DNA from: Hymenobacter sp. BT559
GTDB lineage: Bacteria > Bacteroidota > Bacteroidia > Cytophagales > Hymenobacteraceae
Assembly: GCF_017571525.1 (NCBI RefSeq)
Contig: NZ_JAGETY010000001.1
Coordinates: 186,001-250,000, forward strand
DNA length: 64,000 nt
Reading direction: 5' to 3'
The notes under the pieces: model-generated
What the model saw: only the letters and a program-made list of their open reading frames with translations
Told to the model about the DNA's origin: nothing
Database searches by the model: none
Part shown: positions 51,233 to 60,977 of the stretch, one piece after another
Layout: each line of letters starts with the position of its first letter
How positions within the stretch are numbered: position 1 is the stretch's first letter
Translations under genes and position numbers: made by a program

Positions 51233-53041
51233 CTAGGGCCGGGCGCTCTCAATGGCCAGCTGCAACAACGCTGAGCGTACCCCTAGCTCGCCCAGTTTGC
51301 CATTACGGCGCGTGGGGTTCACGCGGTTGGTAAACAAGATAACGAATAAGTCGAGGTCGGGCTCGACCCAGAAGTAGGTGCCGGTGAAGCCGGTGTGGCC
51401 GTAGCTGCGCGGGCTGGCGCTACGGGCCGCGTTCAAGGCTGGATTCTTGGGGTCGGGCTTGTCGAAGCCCAGCGCCCGGCGGTTGTCGGGGCAGAACTGG
51501 CAGGTGGTGTATTCGGCTATCGTTTCGGCTTTGATGAGCTGCTGCCCGCCGTAGCGCCCCTGCCACAGGTACATCTGCACGAGCTTGGCCAGGTCGTTGG
51601 CCGAGCCAAACAGGCCCGCGTGGCCGCTCACGCCCCCTAGCAGGGCAGCGCCCTCGTCGTGCACGGTGCCGCGCACCAGTTGGTGCCTAAACGCCGAGTC
51701 GTACTCGGTAGGCGCGATGCGGCTGACTGGGAAGCGGCGCAACGGATTAAAACCCAGCGTAGTTGCTCCGAGCGGCTGATAAAGCTGCATCGCAACGAAC
51801 TGGTCAAACGGCTGGCCCGTAGCCTTTTGCACGTAGTACGGGTAGAGCATGAATGACAAGTCGGAGTATACGTAGCCCGGCTTGGCATTGAGCGCCGAGG
51901 TACCGATGCCCTGGTACAATCGCATCGGCATTTCGCGGCTAGCCCACAGGCCCTGCGCCACCGGCAAGGGAAATGCGGCTGACGAATCGGGCCGCAGAAA
52001 TGCCGTTTTTGGGCTACCATCGGGACTCATGTAGTCGGGCCAGAACGAGATGGATGCCCGCAGCCGCGCCTGGTGCGTCAGTACGTCGCGCAAGCGCAAG
52101 TCCTGCTTGTTGGTACCTTTTAAAAAATCAAACAGGGCTCCCAAGGTATAGTCAGGCCCTAGCAGGCCGCGGTCTTCCAGCAGCATAAGAGCTGGCAGCG
52201 CGGCCGTCACCTTAGTAAGCGAGGCGAAGTCGTAGAGCGTATTGTTGAGCACCGGCTGGGGCTGGGTACCGGGGCTAGCCTCGGCCTGCAGCACGCCGTA
52301 GCTGCGGCGCAGCGCCACCACCCCATGCCGGGCCACGATGACCTGCGCCCCCGGAAACGCCCCTGCCGCCAGCGCGTGCTTGAGTAGCGAATCGACCAGC
52401 ACCGGCAGATTGGCACGTAGGCCGGCCTCGGCGGGCGTGCCATAGGCGAGGCGCAGGCCGCCCGGCGGGGCTAGCCCCGGCCCCAGCCCCGCATGGGCCG
52501 CCACCCCGCGCCCACCGAAGATGACCTGTATTGCCTGGCTTATCGCCTGATAGCTGTGCGAAGGGGCCAGCACCACAGCGGCAGCCTGCCGCAGCTCGGG
52601 TAGCGCACCAAGCGCCGCGCTGTCGGATACTAACGCTACGGTTTCTTTGCGTAGGGCCAGCAGCCGGCGCAGCACGGCGCGGTCGGTGCTGGCACCATCG
52701 GGCAGGGCTAGCAGCAGCAGGTTGGCCTTGCGCAAGCCCGCTACATCGGCCGGGCGAGCGCCAGTAAAAAACGTAGTCGGAGCATAAGCCGCCACTTCCT
52801 GCGGCAGCGGCCAGTTAAAACCAACGGTATCAACACCTCTATGCAGTTTCACGGTGGCTAGCCGTAGCGTATCGAGGCGGCGCAGAGGCAGCAACTGTCC
52901 CTTGTTGCGCAGCACCACTACGCCGGGAGCCAGAAGACCCGCGTGAGTTGGCTGAGCCTGCGCGCCGCTGGTTTTCGGCCCTAGCAGCACAGCTAGTACA
53001 CTGAGTGCAAGCACGTAGCGCATTAAACGGGGTGTGAGCAT
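51233..53041 (-). CDS. Secreted serine hydrolase, beta-lactamase/PBP-like
   Basis: A 602-residue exported protein (signal helix about residues 8-27). Residues about 35-210 resemble the C-terminal domain of family 3 glycosidases (VVLRNKGQLLPLRRLDTLRLATVKL). The rest is a class C beta-lactamase/esterase-type domain: nucleophile Ser274 and Lys277 in ASLTK, YSDLS in place of Y-x-N, and HTG at 549-551 in place of KTG. The layout occurs in Bacteroidota hydrolases that act on peptidoglycan or esters. It starts two bases after the AtpZ-like stop, so the two are translationally coupled. Confidence 0.85.
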   Translation of the reverse strand: MLTPRLMRYVLALSVLAVLLGPKTSGAQAQPTHAGLLAPGVVVLRNKGQLLPLRRLDTLRLATVKLHRGVDTVGFNWPLPQEVAAYAPTTFFTGARPADVAGLRKANLLLLALPDGASTDRAVLRRLLALRKETVALVSDSAALGALPELRQAAAVVLAPSHSYQAISQAIQVIFGGRGVAAHAGLGPGLAPPGGLRLAYGTPAEAGLRANLPVLVDSLLKHALAAGAFPGAQVIVARHGVVALRRSYGVLQAEASPGTQPQPVLNNTLYDFASLTKVTAALPALMLLEDRGLLGPDYTLGALFDFLKGTNKQDLRLRDVLTHQARLRASISFWPDYMSPDGSPKTAFLRPDSSAAFPLPVAQGLWASREMPMRLYQGIGTSALNAKPGYVYSDLSFMLYPYYVQKATGQPFDQFVAMQLYQPLGATTLGFNPLRRFPVSRIAPTEYDSAFRHQLVRGTVHDEGAALLGGVSGHAGLFGSANDLAKLVQMYLWQGRYGGQQLIKAETIAEYTTCQFCPDNRRALGFDKPDPKNPALNAARSASPRSYGHTGFTGTYFWVEPDLDLFVILFTNRVNPTRRNGKLGELGVRSALLQLAIESARP

Positions 53042-53043
53042 AC

Positions 53044-53280
53044 TCAGGGCTGTGTGACCGAGCGAATGACTTGATACAGCGCCCCGAAGATGCCTAGTAG
53101 CGTGAGGCTAATGGTGTACCAGGGCGTATGGGTCTGAAAGTGCTTGTCGAGCCAGATTCCGGCCCAGGTACTGAGGCCGATAATGGCAAACATTTGCACG
53201 GCGATGCCTGAGTACTTGCCCAGGGCCGAGCTGTTGCGAGCCGAGTCGTCGGCTTCTGAATCGGGGAGCTTGGTAGCCAT
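53044..53280 (-). CDS. AtpZ/AtpI-family protein
   Basis: A 78-residue protein with a polar N-terminus and two membrane helices (MFAIIGLSTWAGIWLDKHF and ISLTLLGIFGALYQVIRSV). The helix-DKHF-turn-helix pattern is that of AtpZ, which in Firmicutes and Deltaproteobacteria accompanies atpI and assists magnesium or calcium uptake or stator assembly. It precedes the hydrolase rather than atpI. A TAGCTTTA box near 53306-53313 could be its promoter. Confidence 0.8.
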   Translation of the reverse strand: MATKLPDSEADDSARNSSALGKYSGIAVQMFAIIGLSTWAGIWLDKHFQTHTPWYTISLTLLGIFGALYQVIRSVTQP

Positions 53281-53441
53281 GCGGGTGGGCGGGTTGGGAG
53301 GGCGGTAAAGCTAAGCGTTGGATGAAGGTTTCGGGCTAGCCGGGCGTAATTTTACGGGTTGCCGGCCGTTAGCGACAGGGGGCCGAACATTTTGGGCCGT
53401 GCCAGGCGTTGCGACTTACTTACCAGACCAGCCTTTTAACG

Positions 53442-56400
53442 TTGAAAATCGCTATTTCCCTGAAATACTACCGGTTTTGGCTGCTGGCCTGGCTGGGCGT
53501 GAGCGCGGCTAGCTGCGCCTCCGATAAGTCGATTCTGAGCCATGCGCTCAACAACGTGGCGGCCCGCGACAATGGCTTCTTTCTGGCCCGCGAAAAGCTG
53601 TGGGCCACTGAGGCGACGCTCTACAAGGGCCGCAACGACGACTACAACCGCGTGCTGCCCCTCTACCCTACCCTCGACAGCACCACGGTGCGCGCCACCC
53701 GGGCCGACCTCAACGACATTATTAAGAAGGCCTCGCTGCCCATTCAGCACCGCGCCGGCTCCGATTGGACCGATGATGCTTATCTGCTGGTGGGCTGGTC
53801 GCGGTATTATAAAATGGAGTTCGACGATGCGGCCCTCACGTTTAAGTACGTGAACAGCACCAGCCGCGACCCGTTTGCCAAGCAGGAAGCGCTCATCGGG
53901 CTGATGCGCACCTTTCTCATTACCAAGCAGCTCGATAATGCAAAGGCCGTATCGGACCTGCTCGACAAGGAAGTGGGCCTGCCCAAAGATGCCCGCGAGC
54001 TCTTCCTGGCTAGGGCCGATTATTACCTGCAAACCGAGGAGCCCAAGCTAGCCATCGCGCAGCTAGAGAAGGCTGTGCCGCTCATTCCGACCAAGAATGA
54101 GCGCTCGCGTACGCGCTTCATCCTGGCGCAGCTCTACCAGGCGCAGGGCCAGAATAAGGAAGCTACGGCTCAACTCAACAACATCCTGAAGCACAACCCG
54201 CCCTATGAGCTTGACTTTCAGAGCAAGCTCTTGCTTGGGCAGGTGTCGGACCTCGACCAGCAAAGCAAAGAGCGGCTCGACAAATACTTCGCGGCCCTGC
54301 TGAAAGACCTGAAGAACAAAGAGTACCGCGATAAAATTTATTACGAGATGGGCCGGCTGGCCTACCGCCAGCAGAAGTACGCCGATGCGCTAGCCCTGCT
54401 GCGCACCTCAGCCCGGCAGCCCACCACCAGCAAGTCACAAAAAGGCTACACGTACCTGCTGGCGGGGCGCATCTACTATGAAAACCTGCAGAAGTATCGG
54501 CTGGCATCTGCCTATTATGACAGCACCACGCAGGCCATGCCCAAGGATAACCCACTCTATGCCAATACGAAGGAGCGAGCAGACATCCTGAAAGAGTTTG
54601 CAAAGCAATACACCATCATTGAAACCCAGGACAGCCTGCAGGCCTTGGCCCGGCTGCCCGCCGCCGAGCTCGACAAGCGCCTGAATACCTACGCCGCCGC
54701 CGAGCTGGAGGCCAAGCGCCAGGCGCAGGCCAAAGCGCTAGCCGCCCAGCAGGCCCTAGCTAAAAAGCAGCAGGCCGATGCCAGCCGCATCACGGCCCCG
54801 CCCAGCGCCCTGAGCGGTATCCAGCGCGACATCAGCAACCCCAACGGCTTCGATGCCACCACGGCCGTGGCGAGTGGCGCGGGTTGGTATTTTGATAACG
54901 CGACGTCGCTGGGCACGGCCCGGGCCGATTTTCTTCGGCTGTGGGGCGACCGCAAGCTGCAAGACAACTGGCGCACCGTGAATACCCCGAGCAGCTCGCC
55001 CAACGCGCCACAAAACGGGGGAGTGCCGGTGAGTATTACCGGCAACGACCAGACGCGGGTGAACGGCGGTGCACCCGGCGCTAGCCCCGCTGGCGCGGCA
55101 GCAGCCGACCCGCAGGCTGCGCAAAATGCGCTCGTGGCGCAGTACCGCCAGACCCTTCCCACCTCGCCCGATAAGTTGCAGGCTTCTGACCAGCAAGTAG
55201 AAGCCGCGATGTACGCCCTGGGCGGCATTTACAAAGAGTTATTAAAGGAAAAGCAGCGCGGCTATGAAACCTACGCCAATGAGGTGACGCGCTACCCGCG
55301 CGGTGCCCACGCCCCGGATGCCGACTACCTGCTTTATCTCTACTATAAGGACCTACCTGATGCCGCCAAGGCGGCGCAGTACGCAGCGGCTTTGCAGCGC
55401 GAGTTTCCGACCTCCACCTACGCCAAGCTCATTGCCGACCCGCTATATCGGGAGCACGAGCGCGCCCTGCACAATGCCGTGGCCGCTAGGCTCGACTCGG
55501 CCTTCATGCTCTATAAAGACCAACGGTTTACGAAAGCAAAAGCCGTAGTGGTGCGCCTCGAGAAGCAGTACCCCAAGAGCGACCTGCAAGACCGGGCAGC
55601 GTACCTGAAGCTACTGCTGGCCATCCGGACACAGCCGCCGGTAGAAGTAAAGAATTTGGTTGGTCAATTCGCCAAAGACTACCCCGATAGCCCGTTGGTG
55701 CCCCAGGCACTAGCCCTGGCCGGTGCCTACCAAAAGGCCGAAGCCGGCCAGCTCTACGGCGCGCTAGCCTCGACTGAGAAGCCGCAGCTGTCATCGCAGT
55801 TCCGGCCCGGCGAAGTCGATAACCGCATGCGCATCTATTACGAAGACGATGCGCCGGCAGCCCCCGCCCCGGCAGTACCTACGCCTACTAGCCCTACGCC
55901 TGCTACTATACCTAAAGCTCCTGACGTACAGGGTGCCCTAGCTCCGCAGCCTACCCTTAGGGCTAAGGCAATGGCGCCCCCCGCATCGGCGGTGCCTCCT
56001 CCCTCTGCTACTACGCCCGGCGCCAATGTGCCCGCACTGGCTAGCCCCCCGGCAGCTCCGGCAGTGGCCCTGACTACGCCGGCCCCAGCGCCCGCTGCGG
56101 CGGCGGCCCCCACGGTAGCTTATGCCACGCAGCTGAGCGCGGCCCATGCCGTCGTGCTGGTGTACCCAAAGGGTGCGGCACCCACGGCCGACCTGCCCAG
56201 CCAGCTTACGACGTATAATGGCAAGTTTTTTCGGGCCAGCAATCTGACCGTGCAGCCGGCGCAGCCACTAGGGGCCGAACAGGAAATGGTGGTGGTCCGG
56301 TCTTTGCCGGGCTCGAAGGTGGCCCAGAGCTACGCTACCAAGCTGCGCGGGCCGCAGTCGCCGCTAGCCCGCTTGCGCGGCCAAGGCTACCAGGCCGTCG

Positions 56401-56489
56401 TCATCAGCCTGGATAACCTGACGCTGCTGCAAGCAGCGGGCGGCGACCTGGCCGGCTATCAGCAATTTTACCAGAAGGTTTACCAGTAA
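53442..56489 (+). CDS. sprE: Gliding motility/type IX secretion lipoprotein SprE (PorW)
   Basis: A 1015-residue tetratricopeptide protein. The start is TTG at 53442, which places a lipobox ASC at about residue 24; a frame start 11 codons upstream is less convincing. After the signal come LREKLWATEATLYKGRNDDYNRVLPLYPTL-like residues typical of SprE, then TPR arrays to about 430, a Gln/Lys/Ala coiled coil, a linker rich in Pro/Ala/Thr at about 805-905, and a C-terminal beta-alpha domain (FRASNLTVQ...). SprE is needed for T9SS export and gliding. It is separate from gldLMN. Confidence 0.82.
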   Translation: MKIAISLKYYRFWLLAWLGVSAASCASDKSILSHALNNVAARDNGFFLAREKLWATEATLYKGRNDDYNRVLPLYPTLDSTTVRATRADLNDIIKKASLPIQHRAGSDWTDDAYLLVGWSRYYKMEFDDAALTFKYVNSTSRDPFAKQEALIGLMRTFLITKQLDNAKAVSDLLDKEVGLPKDARELFLARADYYLQTEEPKLAIAQLEKAVPLIPTKNERSRTRFILAQLYQAQGQNKEATAQLNNILKHNPPYELDFQSKLLLGQVSDLDQQSKERLDKYFAALLKDLKNKEYRDKIYYEMGRLAYRQQKYADALALLRTSARQPTTSKSQKGYTYLLAGRIYYENLQKYRLASAYYDSTTQAMPKDNPLYANTKERADILKEFAKQYTIIETQDSLQALARLPAAELDKRLNTYAAAELEAKRQAQAKALAAQQALAKKQQADASRITAPPSALSGIQRDISNPNGFDATTAVASGAGWYFDNATSLGTARADFLRLWGDRKLQDNWRTVNTPSSSPNAPQNGGVPVSITGNDQTRVNGGAPGASPAGAAAADPQAAQNALVAQYRQTLPTSPDKLQASDQQVEAAMYALGGIYKELLKEKQRGYETYANEVTRYPRGAHAPDADYLLYLYYKDLPDAAKAAQYAAALQREFPTSTYAKLIADPLYREHERALHNAVAARLDSAFMLYKDQRFTKAKAVVVRLEKQYPKSDLQDRAAYLKLLLAIRTQPPVEVKNLVGQFAKDYPDSPLVPQALALAGAYQKAEAGQLYGALASTEKPQLSSQFRPGEVDNRMRIYYEDDAPAAPAPAVPTPTSPTPATIPKAPDVQGALAPQPTLRAKAMAPPASAVPPPSATTPGANVPALASPPAAPAVALTTPAPAPAAAAAPTVAYATQLSAAHAVVLVYPKGAAPTADLPSQLTTYNGKFFRASNLTVQPAQPLGAEQEMVVVRSLPGSKVAQSYATKLRGPQSPLARLRGQGYQAVVISLDNLTLLQAAGGDLAGYQQFYQKVYQ

Positions 56490-56495
56490 GCGAAT

Positions 56496-56580
56496 TTGGA
56501 ATTAAGAATGTAGAAGGAGGAATTGCTCTTGTACTTCCACGAAATTCTTCATTCTGCATTCCAGATTACCCATTCAGTTA
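56496..56580. repeat. AATTCTTCATTCTGCATTC-type repeat tract
   Basis: AATTAAGAATGTAGAAGGAGGAATT and AATTCTTCATTCTGCATTCC form partial complementarity around the start of the PBP gene. Such tracts occur at many intergenic sites in the phylum. By eye only. Confidence 0.45.
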
Positions 56581-56582
56581 CG

Positions 56583-58940
56583 ATGCCCAGTTCTCCCTCT
56601 TCCCCGCCCCGCCAACGTCCGCCCGTGCGCCGAGGCACCCCGCCACCGCCGCGCAAAGGGCGCTTCGAAGCCTTTACGCGCACGATGTGGGTGCTATTTG
56701 TGGGCGGTACGCTGGCGCTGCTGCTCTACGTGGGGGCGGTGAGCATCAACTTCATGAACCTGTTTGGGCGCATGCCCAACCTGAAAACGCTCGAAAACCC
56801 GAAGAGCGAGCTGGCCTCCGAAATATACTCGGCCGATGGGGTGCTGCTAGGTAAGTACTTCCGCGAAAACCGCACGCCGGTTGAGTATAAGGACTTGCCG
56901 CAGAACGTTATCGATGCCCTCATCGCTACTGAAGACGTGCGTTTTGAGGAGCACTCGGGCATCGATTTCAAAAGCATTATGCGCGCCGTGGCGGGCTTGG
57001 GGCGTAGCGGCGGCGGTTCTACGCTCAGTCAGCAAGTGGCCAAGGTGCTGTTTAAAACCCGCCCCGGCGAGGAAAGCAACCTCAACGACGGTATCCTCAA
57101 CGGCCCCGGCCGGCTAGGCCTGCTCATCACCAAAACCAAGGAGTGGCTGCTGGCCATCCGGCTGGAGCGCAACTATACCAAGCGCGAAATTCTGCGGATG
57201 TACCTCAACACCGTGGACTACGGCTCCAATGCGTTCGGCATCAACACGGCGGCCAAAACATTTTTCAACAAGAGCCCCAAGCAGCTTACCACGCCCGAAG
57301 CGGCTACACTGGTGGGCATCGTGAACGCACCCTCGCGCTTTAGCCCGGCACTGCACCCGGTGCGCTCGAAGCGCCGCCGCAACTGGGTGCTGCAGCAAAT
57401 GACCAAGGCCGGCTACCTGCCGGCGGCCGAGATGGTGAAGGACACCGCCAAGCCTATTGTGCTGCATTACTCGGTCGAGAGCCCGGTGCAAGGGCTAGCC
57501 CCTTATTTCCGCACCGAGGTGGCCAAGTACCTGCAAACCTGGGCCAAGGAAACCGACCACGACCTCTACGCTGATGGTCTTAAAATTTACACCACCCTCG
57601 ATTCGCGCATGCAGACCTATGCCGAAAAAGCGGTGGCCGAGCACCTGGCCTTGCAGCAGAAGTGGTTTTCGGCCCACTGGAAGGGCCAGCTGCCCTGGCG
57701 CGACGAGAACGGCAAGGTGATTCCGCAGTTTCTGGAAACGTCGATGCGCCGCACTCAGCGCTATAAGTCGCTCATGGAGCGCTACGACGGCAACCGCGAC
57801 TCAGTGAACCACTATCTGCACAAGAAGTACAAGATGACGGTATTCTCGTGGCAGGGCGAGAAGGAAATGCTAATGTCGCCAATGGACTCGCTAGCCTACT
57901 ACAAGCGCTACCTGCAGGCTGGCTTCATGGCTGTCAATCCGCTCAATGGCTATATCAAAGCGTGGGTAGGCGGGCCCAACTACAAGTTCTTTAAGTTTGA
58001 CCACGTGCGGCAAGGCAAGCGCCAGCCCGGCTCTACCTTCAAGCCCATCGTGTACACGGCAGCCATTGACCAGGGGTATTCGCCGTGCTTCCCGCGGCCC
58101 GATGTGGCAACTACTTTCCCTGGCGTGGCCGGTCGGCCCCCCTACACGCCCAAAAACTTTGAGGGCGGCTACTCGGGGCGCACGTTTACCCTGCGGCAGG
58201 CCCTAGCGCGCTCCATGAACTCTATCACGGCTTGGCTGGTGTATAAGCTAGGCCCCGAAACGGTAGTAGCCTACGCCAAGCGCCTCGGCATTACCTCGCC
58301 TATCGACCCGGTGCCGGCCGTAGGCTTCGGGGCTTCCGATTGCAGCATCTACGAGTTGTGCGGCGCCTATGGCACCTTCGTAAACAAGGGTGTGTGGACC
58401 GGCCCCATCATGGTGACGCGGATAGAGGACAAGAACGGCAATGAGTTGCGCCGCTTTGTGGCGCCTACCAAAGAAGCCTTGAGCGAAGAAACGGCCTACG
58501 TGATGACCAATATGCTGCAAGCCAGCACTACTGAGCAGGGTGGCACTAGCACTATTTTGCACACGGGCTTCAATTTTCCCTATCAGATTGGCGCCAAAAC
58601 CGGCACTACCTCTAATTACTCCGATGCCTGGTTTATGGGCATCACGCCCAACCTCGTGTGCGGCATGTGGATTGGGGGCGAAGACCGTAGCATTCACTTC
58701 CGCACCGGCGCCTATGGCCAGGGGGCTCGGCTAGCCCTGCCGCTCTACGGCATCTTCATGAAGAAGGTGTACGCCGATAAGTCGCTCGATATTGACCGCG
58801 GGCCCTTCCCGGCGCCCGCCCAGCCGCTTACCATTGAGCTCGACTGCTCGAAATATTACGGTGGCCAGCGCGACACCATCCCGGCCGACCAGAAGATGGT
58901 GCAGCCCACCCTCGACCCGCTCGACAACAAAGACATCTAG
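56583..58940 (+). CDS. Class A penicillin-binding protein (PBP1A type)
   Basis: A 785-residue bifunctional peptidoglycan synthase. A Pro-rich cytoplasmic N-terminus, one membrane helix (about residues 38-60), a glycosyltransferase domain (EDVRFEEHSGID, GGSTLSQQVAK, LAIRLERNYTKREILRMYLN), then a transpeptidase with Ser484 in GSTFKP, SMN and Lys672 in KTGTT. The start at 56583 is chosen as the first ATG giving the usual short tail. Its location between sprE and uvrC suggests no special operon. Confidence 0.93.
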   Translation: MPSSPSSPPRQRPPVRRGTPPPPRKGRFEAFTRTMWVLFVGGTLALLLYVGAVSINFMNLFGRMPNLKTLENPKSELASEIYSADGVLLGKYFRENRTPVEYKDLPQNVIDALIATEDVRFEEHSGIDFKSIMRAVAGLGRSGGGSTLSQQVAKVLFKTRPGEESNLNDGILNGPGRLGLLITKTKEWLLAIRLERNYTKREILRMYLNTVDYGSNAFGINTAAKTFFNKSPKQLTTPEAATLVGIVNAPSRFSPALHPVRSKRRRNWVLQQMTKAGYLPAAEMVKDTAKPIVLHYSVESPVQGLAPYFRTEVAKYLQTWAKETDHDLYADGLKIYTTLDSRMQTYAEKAVAEHLALQQKWFSAHWKGQLPWRDENGKVIPQFLETSMRRTQRYKSLMERYDGNRDSVNHYLHKKYKMTVFSWQGEKEMLMSPMDSLAYYKRYLQAGFMAVNPLNGYIKAWVGGPNYKFFKFDHVRQGKRQPGSTFKPIVYTAAIDQGYSPCFPRPDVATTFPGVAGRPPYTPKNFEGGYSGRTFTLRQALARSMNSITAWLVYKLGPETVVAYAKRLGITSPIDPVPAVGFGASDCSIYELCGAYGTFVNKGVWTGPIMVTRIEDKNGNELRRFVAPTKEALSEETAYVMTNMLQASTTEQGGTSTILHTGFNFPYQIGAKTGTTSNYSDAWFMGITPNLVCGMWIGGEDRSIHFRTGAYGQGARLALPLYGIFMKKVYADKSLDIDRGPFPAPAQPLTIELDCSKYYGGQRDTIPADQKMVQPTLDPLDNKDI

Positions 58941-58966
58941 CCCGCAGCTAGCCCCTGAACTTGTAG

Positions 58967-58997
58967 AAATGGCCGGCGCTTTTCGTCGGCCATTTTT
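58967..58997 (+). terminator. Terminator after the PBP1A gene
   Basis: AAATGGCCG pairs with CGGCCATTT across an 11-base loop, followed by TT-rich sequence, 27 bases after the stop. Confidence 0.85.
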
Positions 58998-59090
58998 GTT
59001 ACACTATCCCCATCCGCGCACCTCCGCGTCTCCCACTGCGTACCTCAGCGGTAACTTCCCGTACCGCTAGTCTGACTAATCTGCCTCCCT

Positions 59091-60905
59091 ATGCCGGCCA
59101 AACCTGAACTACAAGAACAGATAAATCGCCTACCCCACCAGCCCGGCGTGTACCGCTATTTCGACGACGAAGGCATCATCTACGTGGGCAAGGCCGTGGA
59201 CCTGCGCAAGCGCGTGAGCAGCTACTTCACCAAGCAGGACCATAATAAGAAAACCCAGCAGCTCGTCAAAAACATCAAGCGCATCGAGTTCACCATTGTC
59301 AACTCGGAGTCAGATGCTTTTTTGCTCGAAAACAACCTCATCAAGCAGCACCAGCCCAAGTACAACATCCTGCTCAAGGATGGGAAAACCTACCCCTACT
59401 TGCTACTAACCAAGGAGCGCTTTCCACGCCTCATCCCTACGCGCAACAAGCAGCCCGGCGATGGCCAGTACTTTGGCCCCTATGCCAACCAGGGCGGCCT
59501 CAACGTGCTGCTAGAGCTTATCCGGGCTTTATACCCACTACGCACATGTACTTACAACCTGAGCCCCGAAAACGTGGCCGCGGACAAGTTTAAGGTATGC
59601 TTGGAGTACCACATTGGCAATTGCAAGGGTCCCTGCGAAGCTAAGGAAGATGAGGCCACGTACAACCAATATATCCAGCAAATTCGCCAGATACTGGGCG
59701 GCGACTTGCGCTTACCCAAGCAGTATTTCCGCGAGAAGATGACCGCGGCGGCGCAAGAAATGCAGTACGAGCTAGCCCACCAGTTCAAGCAAAAGCTCGA
59801 CAAGCTCGACGACTTCCAAGCCAAGAGCACTATTGTCAACGCCTCGCTCACCAATATCGACGTATTCGCCATCGCTTCAAATGAAAAGTCGGCCTTCGTC
59901 AACTACTTCAAGGTGATGAACGGCAGCATCATCCTTACCCAAAACCTCGAACTAACCAAAAAGCTTGATGAAACAGACGCCGAAATTCTGGTTCCACTCA
60001 TCATGCAGCTGCGCCAGGAGTTTGAAAGCGAGGCGAAGGAAATCTTAAGCAATGTGCCCGTGGAAAACTTACCGCTGCCCGGCGTCACGTTCACGGTGCC
60101 CCAGATAGGTGATAAGCGCAAGCTATTGGAGCTTAGCATTAAGAACGTACTCTATGCCCGCAAGGAAAAGGAGAGCATGAATGAGAAGAGCAAGGATGTG
60201 AATGAGGTACGCATCATGGAGCAGATTAAGAAAGACCTGCACCTGAAAGAGCTACCCAAGCACATCGAGTGCTTCGACAACTCCAACTTTCAGGGCGACA
60301 ACCCGGTGTCGGCAATGGTCTGTTTCCGCAATGCACGGCCTAGCAAAAAGGATTATCGCCACTACCACGTGAAGACGGTAGTAGGCCCCAATGACTTTGA
60401 TACCATGTACGAAGTCATCACACGCCGCTATCGCCGCTTGGTAGATGAAGGTGCTAGCCTCCCCCAACTCGTGATTGTAGACGGCGGTAAGGGCCAGCTC
60501 AGCATGGCCGTGAAAGCACTGAAGGACCTCAACTTATGGGGCCAAATCCCGGTAATCGGCATTGCCAAGCGCCTCGAAGAAATATACGTTCCCAACGACC
60601 CACTACCTCTCTATATCGATAAAAAGAGTGAGAGCCTGCGCCTCTTCCAGCGCATGCGCGATGAGGTGCACCGCTTTGGCATCACTTTCCACCGCAACAC
60701 CCGCGACGCTGCTACGCTTAAAACGGAGCTTACCGATGTCAAAGGGCTAGGCCCCGTCACGGCTGATAAGCTCCTGAGTAAGTTCAAGTCTGTGAAGAAA
60801 ATAAAGGAGTTAACCGAAGCCGAACTAGTGACCGAAGTAGGTAAAGCCAAAGCCAAAGTATTGTTAAACTATTTTAATCAGCAAGAAGCTTCTCCTACAG
60901 AATAG
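59091..60905 (+). CDS. uvrC: Excinuclease ABC subunit C
   Basis: A 604-residue repair nuclease that makes both incisions at UvrAB-marked lesions. GIY-YIG domain at about 15-95 (PGVYRYFDDEGIIYVGKAVDLRKRVSSYF core), a Cys-rich/UVR segment (CLEYHIGNCKGPCEAKEDEATYNQYIQQI), the RNase H-like endonuclease domain (CFDNSNFQGDNPVSAMV, VDGGKGQLS) and a C-terminal helix-hairpin-helix (VKGLGPVTADKLLSKF). It ends in the long palindrome. Confidence 0.97.
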   Translation: MPAKPELQEQINRLPHQPGVYRYFDDEGIIYVGKAVDLRKRVSSYFTKQDHNKKTQQLVKNIKRIEFTIVNSESDAFLLENNLIKQHQPKYNILLKDGKTYPYLLLTKERFPRLIPTRNKQPGDGQYFGPYANQGGLNVLLELIRALYPLRTCTYNLSPENVAADKFKVCLEYHIGNCKGPCEAKEDEATYNQYIQQIRQILGGDLRLPKQYFREKMTAAAQEMQYELAHQFKQKLDKLDDFQAKSTIVNASLTNIDVFAIASNEKSAFVNYFKVMNGSIILTQNLELTKKLDETDAEILVPLIMQLRQEFESEAKEILSNVPVENLPLPGVTFTVPQIGDKRKLLELSIKNVLYARKEKESMNEKSKDVNEVRIMEQIKKDLHLKELPKHIECFDNSNFQGDNPVSAMVCFRNARPSKKDYRHYHVKTVVGPNDFDTMYEVITRRYRRLVDEGASLPQLVIVDGGKGQLSMAVKALKDLNLWGQIPVIGIAKRLEEIYVPNDPLPLYIDKKSESLRLFQRMRDEVHRFGITFHRNTRDAATLKTELTDVKGLGPVTADKLLSKFKSVKKIKELTEAELVTEVGKAKAKVLLNYFNQQEASPTE

Positions 60906-60906
60906 C

Positions 60907-60968
60907 AGGCCTACTCCAACAAAAAAGCCCGTGCTGTACAGCACGGGCTTTTTTGTTGGAGTAGGCCT
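60907..60968. terminator. 62-base perfect palindrome between uvrC and gldN
   Basis: Two 31-base arms meet at TGTACA. Each arm has AAAAAAGCCCGTGCTG flanked by CTACTCCAAC, so a GC stem with a T-run is made on both strands. A bidirectional terminator for the convergent genes. Confidence 0.95.
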
Positions 60969-60977
60969 AGCGGTGGC

